DNA of 64,000 bases from Misgurnus anguillicaudatus (taxonomy: Eukaryota; Chordata; Actinopteri; Cypriniformes; Cobitidae): assembly GCF_027580225.2 (NCBI RefSeq), contig NC_073340.2, positions 20,034,001-20,098,000 on the forward strand, in the 5' to 3' direction. Both the position numbers and the translations under genes were made by a program. Below are positions 26,201 to 38,200 of this stretch, piece by piece. The notes under the pieces are model-generated. The model saw nothing but the letters and a program-made list of their open reading frames with translations. It did not search any database and was not told the DNA's origin. The first letter of the stretch is position 1. Each line of letters opens with the position of its first letter.

Positions 26201-29200
26201 AGTAGTAAATTCTTTAAATATAAAAAATAGACTACTTACAGGCTGTGAGTTAGAAGTGGGCAGAATTATGAACATGACCGTCGTGTCCACGTCAACAGAC
26301 CGAGGAAGTAAACAGTTGCTAACAATCCATGTGTTTGTTGTATTCCAAGAAAAGAGATTTAAGTTGGAATGCTTTTTTAAAGGGAATCGTCCCAGTGACC
26401 GCTTTTGTACCTTTTCTTCTGACAGTGTTGAATGAAACTTCAAGACAGTCTTTCTGTCCCAATTTGACACAAAGCACGTAGTATGATACTGTATCTATCA
26501 CCTAGTATGATACTGTGTCACCATTACAGTAGCTCAGCCCAGGCTGTGCATGTTAAATGAAAAGTGTCTGATCTAATACAATGGTGAAAATGTATCAGTT
26601 CCTTATGCAGCTGACTTGAGGAGATACAGCATGTTGTTTTTGGCCGGTGTTGAGTTGGACACAAAAGTGCACTGAGGGTTTCTGGGCTGAACATTCAGGG
26701 TCCAGTGGTTGACTGATGGCTGAAGGACCAGAGCAGGTCTGAGACTTATTACAGCAACTCAACGCAATCCAAAGCACGAATCTATTCTCTGTTGAAATCT
26801 TCATGCTACAAGAGTCCCCACAGTGCGTTTAAACAGCATTATCTGCTCTCAAATCAACATTTGGCAGCTGGATTCTGAACAAAACAAAGAATCTCTAAAC
26901 GCAGCCTTTTAAAAATTTACTGGATGGCCTGAGAGAGACATAGAAAAAGACAGACATACAAAAACAAGACAACGAATTTGAAAATAAGAAAATGAATTAT
27001 ATGAAAATACGCAGAACAAAGAGGGATTTGATTTGTGTCTATGCAGACTGCTTTAATGACTCTCTTCATGACCTCTGTCTATCACTCATTCGAGGCTGAT
27101 CCTTACATGCAAAACATGAAAGTCTGGTTTAAACTTAGACAAATATATGCTTGCGCACTGAACGGCCTTCCTGGCATCAGTGCTTCAAAGAATAATACAA
27201 TCTTTCTCCTCACTGCCACCAATAATTAAACACAACCTGCAAGCACATGGCCAGACTTGTTTGAAAGCCATACATAAGGTCTCATGACAACCAAAGCATT
27301 AAAATGCTGAAAATGTTAGGCGGCATTCGCTGTGTCCACTTGCCAGCGTTTCGTTTGCTACGATACTTCTGTTTTGTTTATCAGTTGTTTTGCGATGCAC
27401 CGGTTGGTCGGTGTGGCTTTTGTCCCGCCCCTCCTCCACTGTGACTAGACGGCGGAGTAAAAAAGTGACATTGATTAATACTTTTCAGCTCTCACCGACC
27501 AGTAAAAAATTTATTTTTTTAACGTGGCGCTTCCATTGGAAACAACTAAAAATATACGCTGGCCTGCTTGGTCCAATGCTTGGACAGGGGCTTATTCCAC
27601 ACGGAGAACATTTGTCTTGTTTTACAAATAATGTATAAATAATGTTCGAAAGCTTTGAAAGTATAAAACTATTCACATTCACATCAGAAGTGGAACAAAT
27701 GTTCAGTGTGTTACAAATAAGCAGTGTTAGTGTGCAGGCTATTTCGATCATAGCACTTTTTTTTACATTTTCTTAATAAATTTTTTGTTAAATCAACTCA
27801 TATTCCTTTCAGCAGAATAATGTGATACACAACATCTTTTGTTGATCCAGTAACAACATTGCTATTGATCAATTCTTTCACTTTGATTTCAGAGCAGCTT
27901 TTGTTGAGCAGTATCTCAGCTCCTCTATTATTTCTCATAGTCATTAAGAGTTATAGCACTTTTAGTCCGATCATTCATCAAAGCTTGAAGCTGAGTCGAG
28001 CTACTGAGCACAGACTCATGGGAACTGTTTCTTAAATAAAGAAGATGAAGCCCGTTCTGGACACGACACAGTTTAACTTGGACACATTTACTGTGGAAGC
28101 TCAGGTAAAATCCTGCTGCAGACTTAATCTGTGTCTGAAAACTGGTTCTTAAAGCAAAAAGAATGGATGAAAAGATAATTTCATACATTCTGTCCTCGAG
28201 GTAACTTACGGGAGCACCAGACGGAGGTTTTAACACTGGCAAAGCAGTGAAAAACAATAACTCTATTAGTATATGGTACAGCGGTAATCTTTCTGGCTTT
28301 ATTTTCCATCTGCAAACTATATCGGTGAGAGATAAGATCACCATCATTTAGCAGTAAACGTAAAGAGAAATCGGTCTCAGTGATGGAGTTTCCGTTTATA
28401 TTGCTCAAGGACAGAATTATGTCGGTTATAAAACAGCCAACGGTCGGCATAAAACATTAGCGTGGGTCTACGGGCCTGGTTTTAAAGGTGCAGTGTGTAT
28501 TTTTAAAAGGATCTCTTGACAGAAATGCTAAATAATATACAAAACTATATTATCAGGGGTGTATAAAGACCTTTTTATAATGAACCTTTATGTTTATATT
28601 ACCTTAGAATGAGACGTTTTTATCTACATACACAGAGGGTCCCCTTACGTGGAAGTTGCCATTTTGTGCCGCCATGTTTCTACAGAAGCCCTTAACGGAC
28701 AAACTTTTTTTATTAAGTTGTCTCCGTTGATGACATGTTTTTCTGGTGGCGGCTACCATAGTTTCAAAAGCGAGGGGTTAGCAGTGGATTAATCCGTTGG
28801 TTGCAATTCGCAACCTCACCACTATATGCGCTAAAATTTACACACTGCACCTTTAAAAGTGGATGTTGAAGCAAACATTTTGACTGCATCCACCATTTGC
28901 TACTGACAATTACAGAAAGATCTGGATAATAGGCCAGCCAAAAAATCGTATTATCGTATTATTATCTTAATTATTCAAATAGCTAAATATTTTGTCATGT
29001 TAATGTTGCCTGTCCTTAAAAAAAAACAGTTTTTCCAACAAACACATTATTGTGTCACTACTGAGCAATAAGACATAATTGTTCAAAACTAGAGCCAGAC
29101 CGATATTAGGCATTTTCCAAACTATCGGTATCAGCATTCATAATGGCCGATAAATGAATATTTTAAAAAAAAACGGACGAAACGGCCTTCAACCATGTAA

Positions 29201-32200
29201 TGAGTGTTGCCGTTGTGTAGTTTGTCCACCAGAGGGCACTCTACAACCTTTCTGTTGGCAACACTCGTGTATAACGCGTCACATATCCTGCAACCTGCTG
29301 ATCCGTCCAGAGTCGGGCACAGAGAACAACGGTTAAGTGAGTTCATGGTGAGTTGGTCACCAGACAATAAAAGAAAAAAGTTTCTTTTTAAAATGCATTA
29401 TCATATTATTTTAGTTAAAACTCATAAATAACTACAAATAACTAATGTTAGGGGAGTCTGTTAATGTTTTGTTGCGCGTTTCTAAAAAAAATAGGCCGAT
29501 ATATCGGAATATCGGATTTTAAAACCAACAAACATTTGTATCGGTATCGATCGGTTCAAAATCCTTTATCGGTCGGGCTCTATTCAAAACTATAAATATA
29601 ATTTTCACAGCATCTTGGGGCCATTGTTAAAGATCCAAAGTGTTCATTAATCTTTATTCAGAAGAGACTCGGTAACTGGCCTGTACTCACATTCTTTCAC
29701 ACTGTTGTGATATAAAAAAACAGCGCAGTGACAATGAGTCCCTTTCTCCCAATCTGTCTCTATCTCTGTTTTGTTGTGACAAGCAAAGAGAGAGGCGTAG
29801 ACATTAGGTTGTCCATTCTTCCCCTTTGCTCTGTTCTCCTCATCTGTGATTAATCTATGGCTGCATTCCTCACACCGCAGGCTGAGAAGCGAGAAGCACG
29901 CTGCCAGTTGACAGACAGCTGTGCTGTTTGTGTGTCTATGTCTAATGTATTGGCTTCATTCCTGAGGTTTATGTAGCCAATATTTCTCATCCTTAAATGA
30001 CAAGCTTTAACCAGGGATGAGCCTTCTGGTCATTTTTACTACTCGAGTGTGTACTAGATAGGAAAGTCAGAAGATGGATTGGGTTTGTTCTGTTTTTTCT
30101 ATTGTTAGTACACGTAGACATGCATCAAACCTGCTTTCTGTTTCTCCAGCATCTGGCAGTTTGTTACTTTTTAGCTGTGTTTGTTAGGTTAGTTGAAAAT
30201 TAACGCATGTTTTCCTGTCTGTTTGCAGAACTGTAAATGACATACCTAAAAAAAACATTATTTTGGCACTTGTTGACTTCAGATAGCTCACGCCTGTCTA
30301 GTAATGCCAATTTGTGCCATTCAACACAAATCCATCTGGCTGGTACAGGGCATCGTGCAGTAAATAACATCTGCTCTAATTCACCAATAAGACACCTCTG
30401 CTTCTGGTGACAGTAACATTTTTGGCTTCCACTTTTTGTTTTTGTTTTGGAGACAGCCAACATTTGATTCTCGCAGCATGTGTCTGTCTGTTTGTGGCTT
30501 ACTTATACGATGAAATCATCATCATCTGTAATCCAGACCACCACCGTCGCGCTTCAAGCTTTGTCAAAACTCACACATCTCCAGCTCAGGTGCCTTGCGG
30601 GGACAACTGCAGAAATCCATCTAACATCTGAGTACTGATGGCCTTTTTAATATGAAGAGATTGATTATATAAGTATGCCACAGTTATGTGGAAAGTGTTT
30701 CTAAATTTTTGATGATTAGTGCATAACTGTCAATTATGTAATTCGAATGTTAGTATTGCCCAGAACATGGTGAGGACATCCAAATCCTTGTGGTATGGAG
30801 CAGACGCTACAATGAAAACTCTGTCATGTGTTTAAAAACTGCCATCTGGAGCATTTAAAGGAATAAATCAGGCAATTATAAAAATAAAGTCAATATTTTC
30901 TCAACCTTATGTTTTTCAGACCCCCTATGGCTTTCTTGATTCATCTGAACCAAAACGTGGATTTGAGGTTTTGTGGTTTTGTTTACGACGGGAATGGATG
31001 GCGATCCCTTCTTAAATTTCAAAAGGACACAAAAGCATAATTAAATAACTCCAAGCGACTCATGACGTATATTCCAAACGTCCTATTGGCAATGGGCTTG
31101 GCATAAACTAAACTAAAGTGGCAAGATAAAGTATGTGAACCCCTAGGAATAAACTGGTTTTCTACAGTGATTTGATTTGATCCTCATCTAGGTTACAACA
31201 ATAGTCAAACACAATGTGCATAAGCTGACAACACACAAATAATTCTAGTTTCTTGTGTCTTTTTTGAAAGCAGACACTAAACATTCACAGTGCTGGAGGA
31301 AAATGTAAGTAAACCCATTGATTAATTACTTTAATGAAAGCAAATTTGTGTCAGAAGCTGGCAAACTGGAGTCCAGTTAATAAAATGAGTTTAAAGGTGT
31401 GGTTTAGTGCTACTTTGATTAATTAAAAGAGACTCAAACATTTTAGATTGCTGTCCTTTAAGAAGCGTCAGCTCTTATGAACTATGCCTCTCTAAAGATA
31501 TCTGATCAAGTGTGGTTGCACTCCATAAGGCTGAAAAGGGATACAAAACAATCTCAAAATGTTTAGACATTCATCAGTTGACAGTTAGAAAAATTGTCTA
31601 TAAATGGACACAAGTTAATACTGTAACTACCCATCCTAGAAGTGGGCGCACAACCAGGATGACTCCTAAGGCACAATGCAGAATACTCAATGAATTGAAG
31701 AAAAACTCACGAGTAACAGCTAAAGGCTTGAAGACATCATTGGAACTGGCACACATCTCTGTTCATGAGTCTACCATACGTAAGTCTTTGAACAGGCACA
31801 GTGTCCATGGCAGAACACCACGGAGGAAGCCGAAAAACATTGCAGTGAGCTTGAAGTTTCTAAAAGAGCACCTTGGCAAACCCCAGTGCAACTGGAAAAA
31901 TATTTTAAGGAATGATGAAACAAAAGTTGAATTGTTCGGTAAAAATACGATAGTGCAAAAAAGGGCACAGCACATACAGTGAAATATGGATGAGGGAACA
32001 TCATGATTTGGGCATGCTTTGCTGCCTCAGGGCCTGGACCACTTAGCATCATCAAGGGGAAAATGAAATCCCACGTTTACAAAATATCCTACAGGATAAT
32101 GTCAGGGTGGCTCCCGCCAGTTGAAGCTCAGCTGGTTGGTTGATGCCGCAGGACAATGACCTTAAGCATTGAAGTAAATCCACCACAGACTGGCTTAAGA

Positions 32201-35200
32201 AAAAAAAGTGCCATTTGGAGTGGCCTAGTCAAACCCCAGACCTTAACCTGTGGAATGACCTCAAGAAAGCAGTTCCACCATACATCCTACAAAAAGTTGA
32301 AGCGGTTTTGTAAAAGGGAATGTGTAACATTTCCCATTCAGAACTACTAAAAGCGCATGCCTGAAGTTATAACTGCCAAAGGAGGTTCAACAAGCTATTA
32401 AATCCAAACACTGTGAATGTTCAATGGATGTTTTTTTAAAAAAGACACAAGAAACTAGAATTATTTGTGTTTTGTGTTTATTGTTGTGACCTAGATTCGG
32501 ATCAGATCACATTTTATGGCAAATCACAGTAGAAAACCAGTTTATTCCTAGGGGTTCACACACTTTTCCTTAAAATGCGTCATACTTAGAATTGATACCT
32601 GTTGCACCATCAAGGCATTGCGCACGTCTGAGACTTAATCTTACATGTTTTGGGTTCACTACTTTAGCTCAGTCAGCAGCACTTGACAATAGCCTCTTTC
32701 ACACAGTAATTCTGGTAAATTACCATGAATTTACCAGAATTAATTTACCAGTAAATACAAAAATGTGCTGTTCACACGCAGTGCCATTCCGTCTTTTTAC
32801 CAGTAAGACATCATTCACACATCAGTATCAAAATACCGATAAACTCGGAGAGAAAGCAGAAGTTACCTGATGCACGCATCCGGCGAGCTCAGTGTTGTAT
32901 TTGTAAACAATGGAAGGTTATCAACTCTCCGTGTTTAGTTGTTTTTACATCTGTGGCAAACGCTGACGCTTGCAAAGTTGCTCGTGACCAAACAACATTG
33001 CGTCAGGCGATGCCAAACGGAACCTGAGTTTGCACATTAGGCTTCACAGAGGGTGTGCTAAGGATGTCGACAATTCTGCAAATAGATGGTAAGCTGTTTT
33101 AAACAACTTCGGTGAAGAAATGGGGATGTTAACTTCAGGTGTGCTCGACTTTTAAGCAGCATGTGTGTAGAAACATTCGCAACAGTGCTGGGGTTAACAC
33201 GTCACCTGTATTAAAATGTTATGGTTGGCCCGAAGCTGTCAGCGCGTCTGACGTCGTCCGTTCTAAATGCCTGTAATCCTATATTTTTCGTTCACACATA
33301 GCGCTGACCGCTAAATCACTTACAACCTCTCTTACAGGTAAATTGGCAGCACTGATTGACCAGAAAGGTTCTGTTAACACATGACCTGTTAATTTTTACT
33401 AGTAAATTACCAGTAAAGACTGTATGTCTGAAAGGGACTAATGTTGATTATTGCAAAATACTATTTTGACTCATCCCTCAGTTTGTGTTTTGAGTTTGAC
33501 CTTTCATAATGAAAGTAAATGTATATTTGAACAATACCTGTTCTCTTACAGCATCAGCAAAGTGGAGAGACTTGTTTTTTAGCAGCGTGAAGAGGTCATT
33601 GTAGACATCACTTTTTTCTCCATAATCGTTTTCACCTGCTTCCCCCTTGACTTTCTGTAAAACCAAAATCACAACTGTGAACGCGAACAGAGAGATCAGC
33701 TACATTTCCCATACATGTTGAGATATAACGGCTATCCAAGGAATCGTATTTAAAGACACACTTTTAGCTTCACAAAAATGCACATAATTGTAATTTGAAC
33801 ACTTAATCTCTAAGGTTTTGAAAATAAAAGTCGAATCTTTACAATTAACATCACTGTCATGTACAACAGTTTCAAGCTGACCTCAAATTTACAACAAACA
33901 GGTGAGTGTCAGAAAGAATTTAACAGGACATGGTTGAGGACAAGAGACCCCGCAGGAAAAGTACTGTGAAGTTTTGTAAAGTGTTCTGAATAATAATGAT
34001 GCTGTGGTGTGTAAAACGTTGCCTTTGATTAATCGTACATGCATTTAGTTTTGCGAGGCTGCTAAAATCACTTAACATACCCGGATAACCAGATCTGGAA
34101 CACAACCAAAAAACTGTCAACTTTTCACTTTCGCTTACCTCATGTTTTGGAAAAGTGTTGGTATACTGAAATTGTGCCTAGGTGAGGCTTACGGGGAAAT
34201 GCCCTGTTCAGGTTATCTAACTTCTGTTTAATTACATTTATGGCACATAAACATATTATTAGCAGTAGGAATACCCTGATTCTTTATACATACAGTATAT
34301 ATATATTTCTGATAGTGATTACTGATGGCAGATGATACTAAGCAGAGATGGTTGTTATGTTTCACTACAAATTATTCACATGAGAGACATGTTGCTCTAT
34401 GAACAATCCAAAACTGAATCAATTTGAGACAGTAAACTGTTATTACTTTCTTGACAGTTTACTCACCTCATTAAGGAAAACTCCAGAAGTGGTGCAAGTA
34501 ATGAACATTGTGGGCTCTGTGTCACAAGTCTCAATTATAAGAGAGCAAATTTCTCCATCCATCTGCCTCCAGGGAGAAGAGCGGCAACCATTTGAGAACA
34601 CATAATCTGTAGGATCATCCAAAGGAAACAAGATGGACTTTTTTAAAACAGATTTAATAAAGGACAACAGTACAGATTATTCTGCAGGCCTAGCTAGGCC
34701 AATAGTTTAGATTTTTACTGGCCCTTACAATATTTTAACTGGCCCCTTCACAAAAAATATTGTTAGGGAAAATCTTTTAACAAAATCAAAAGACTTAACT
34801 GTTCAGATTGGTGAAATGTATGCTAATGTTGCAGTTATTCTGGAATTAATGTGCAGACTTACAATTTAACCAAAACGTTAAAATACCTCAAATTTAACTT
34901 GTAAAATGACAAAATGTTGTAGATCACATGGTCAATTTAGTCAAATGCTAGACTGTGCATTGTTGACACCTCTCAACAGTAAAAAGCTTATAATAAAACT
35001 TTACTTCTGGAAGGTTCATAAAGCGCAGGTTCCCCTGGGACAGACGGACACTCCTTGCATGCAGGCCTGCCAATGAATATGACTGATCTCTCTTCAGGAG
35101 CTGTTGCTCAGATCACCCCAAAATAAATCACCCTTCTCCAAAAACCCCTGCCGTCACTACCACATGTTCCAAACCGCCCTGCGCATCCTCTCTCCCCACT

Positions 35201-38200
35201 TTATTTACATAGAAGCTTCCAATTTTACCCACCATACGGGGACACATTTTTCAAAAGAAGCCACATCTATCATTCAAAATTTGCAGGCCGCACTCCTCTG
35301 TCCAAAAATGGTTGATTGTTATGGCACAGAAAATCTACCCGTTCTCCTTTGGGAGAGACGAAGATTTTATAAATCTTTTTGTAAACTGAAATCTGACATC
35401 TGTAATGGTTTCCATGTTTCCGAGACTTTTACATTTAAAGGATATCCAGCGTTGCCCAGTAACTGTGGTGGCTTGAAGAGTGAGGGAGGGTGAAGCAGAG
35501 CGAGAAAGAGATGGAAGTCTGGGACATTCACAAAAAAATGTCATAGTCAAAATATAAAATCTGGTGAAATGCACGTTGAGTCCATTAGAGTAGGTGATAA
35601 GGCATCTGAAACAACGAGGCACTCTAAAGTTTTTGTCATATTTATCACAAATATTAATAAAATATTCATTTTTTACACAAATTTGATTCAGCTCTCTTGC
35701 AGCTTTTTGAAAATGTTGCCCTTACTCCTTTAAAAGTCAAAACCTTCCCTATCTAAGAATTGTCTGAACAAACCCATAGACTCAAAGGGGCAGTTTCCCA
35801 GACAGGAATTAGATTAGTCCTAGACTTAAATAAATGTAAGAGCTGTCCAAACTAAAAACAACCTGCACTGACATATCTTAAAATACATCAGTGCCCTTTG
35901 TTTCGCCTCAAAATGCACACCAGTAATGTTTTTAGTAAGGCATGTTTGTTAAAACTAGTTATATTTCCCAATTAAACTGAGGCCTAGTCCTGGCTTAAAG
36001 GAACACGCCCAGATTTTGGGAATTTAGCTTATTCACCATATTCCCCAGAGTTAGATAAGTCCATACATACCTTTCTCATCTTCGTGCGTGCTGTAACTCT
36101 GTATGACGCAGCCCCCGCTAGCTTTGCTAAGCACAAAGACTGGAAGTAAATGGCTCCAGCTAGCATACTGCACCCAGCAAGTGACACAATAACGCGAACA
36201 TTTTCCCATTTATGTGTTGTGATTTGCAATGTTTCCCATACATTGATTTATTTGTGGTGGCCCACCACAGAATCAACACTGGCCCCCACAAATAGAATTT
36301 TCATGATTCCCATTTACATTTTTATTTCACTATTTAAAACAGCTTAATTCGGCTTAATATATAATTTGATATATAATACAGATCAAATACAGATACAGAT
36401 CAAAGAGTAGAAGTGAAACATATGTCAGGTGCCAACACTAGATCAAACGCAAACACGACATGATGACGTCACATATATGCTAATTAGCGGGTGACATCAT
36501 CACCAATACAGTCTCTCAAAATCCTGTGGGAAACACTGGATTTGTATATTCACACCATGTACGAAGTGATTTGCACAACTCTGACCGAACTCTTTTCTCC
36601 TCACCCCCCCCTGCGGCAACCATTTGACACTCCGCCCAAGTAGCAGTGCTTCGCCTTCTGAGAATATAGTTCCCAGTATGTATACTGTTAAAGGATGTCT
36701 GTGTCTCATGTGACCTTGTTGTTTGTACGCGGTGTGACTATACAAATCACAACACATAAATAGGACAATGTTTGCGTTATTTTGTCACTTATTGGGAGCA
36801 TTATGCTAGCTGGAGCCATTCACTTACAGTCTTTGTGCTAAGCTAAGCTAGCGGGGGCTGCGTCAGACAGAGTTATAGCATGCAAGGAGATGAGAAAGGT
36901 ATGTATGGACTTATCTAACTCTGGGGGATATGGTGAATAAACTAAATTCCCAAAATGTGGGTGTGTTCCTTTAAGCTAATCCCTGTCCGGGAAACCGCCC
37001 CAAAGAGTCTCTCACTCATGCTGGAAAACTCCATTTGTTTAATCCCAGCATCCAGAAAGCATGTATGTGTGTAAGAAAGAGAAAAGGACGAATAAAGAGA
37101 GGGAAATGTGTGTGGTATAGATTATTCAGATTGAGGGTGAAAATAAGTCTGAAAGTGAGTGAGTGACACAGCGAGATTAAGCTAAAGTGATGGAGAGAAG
37201 GAAGAAAATGATAATGCAAACCTGATGTGTAGCGTACAGACTTCAGTACCCGGCTTTCTCCAGTTCCACAGAACCTCTTCAACTCATCTACCTCTATATC
37301 AACAGCTGTTGGGCTTAGCCTGCCCTCTCTGGGCAAACACACACACAACATAAAATAAATACAAATGAATCATAACCTATTTATGAATGCATAAATAAGT
37401 GAAAACTTACTGTAAATACAGTGAAAATACTCATTTGTTAAACTGAACTAGTCATATTAGAGATTTAGGGGGACAGAACAGAAGATAAACATTAAGGGGT
37501 GGTTTCCCGGACAGGGTTTAGATTAATCCAGAACTAGGCCTTGGTTATATTAGGAAATTTAAGCAGTGGCGGCCGGTGACTTCTTTTTTCGAGGGCGCAC
37601 GAGGCAAAGTTTGTCACAACATGTATGTAGCCCATCATGTGTGTGGTTCGCCATTTCAAAATATGTGTTCGGCACGTCGAGTGAACCTATGTGCATCACG
37701 TGTCTTGTCACAATAAGTGCATGCTGCAGTCGCGTCTAAAGGGTTTATGACAAAAGAGACGCTCGCGTTTGCCAGATACTAACATAATCTCATGCGAGTT
37801 TACTGTTAAGGGAGTGTCTTGCATGTATTTTGTAAACGTGAGCGTCTCTTATTATAAAAGGTTTGGACGAGTGTGCAGCAGGCACTTATTTTGACAAAAC
37901 ACGTGATGCACATGGTTCACATGACGCAACAACACATATTTTGAAAACACGAGCAACACACATGACACTCTGAATATTTAGTTTGAATTTGCCCCCCCCC
38001 CAGAAGAGCAGTCACCAGCCGCCACTGGATTTAAGTCGTTTTTACAAACAAACCTTACAAATAAAACAATACTTGTTTGCATATTGAGACAAAACAATGG
38101 CACTGATATTTGTTAAGATTTGTCTGTGCAAACATGCATTTTAGTCGGGGATTAGGATAACCGCCGCTAAGACATTTAAATTAATGCATTTTGCAGATGA

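Larger units (their letters stand above)
35787..37001. mobile_element. MITE, GGGGC(A/G)GTTTCCC ends, outer level of three
   Basis: Left GGGGCAGTTTCCCAGACAGGAATTAG; right CTAATCCCTGTCCGGGAAACCGCCCC, its inverse. The body is split at 35999 by another element. The same family occurs at 37495 and 53598, each also interrupted. Confidence 0.8.

Noticed and set aside
27390..27638. GC-rich 82-codon plus-strand frame
   Set aside because: No family resemblance and it crosses low-complexity T runs.
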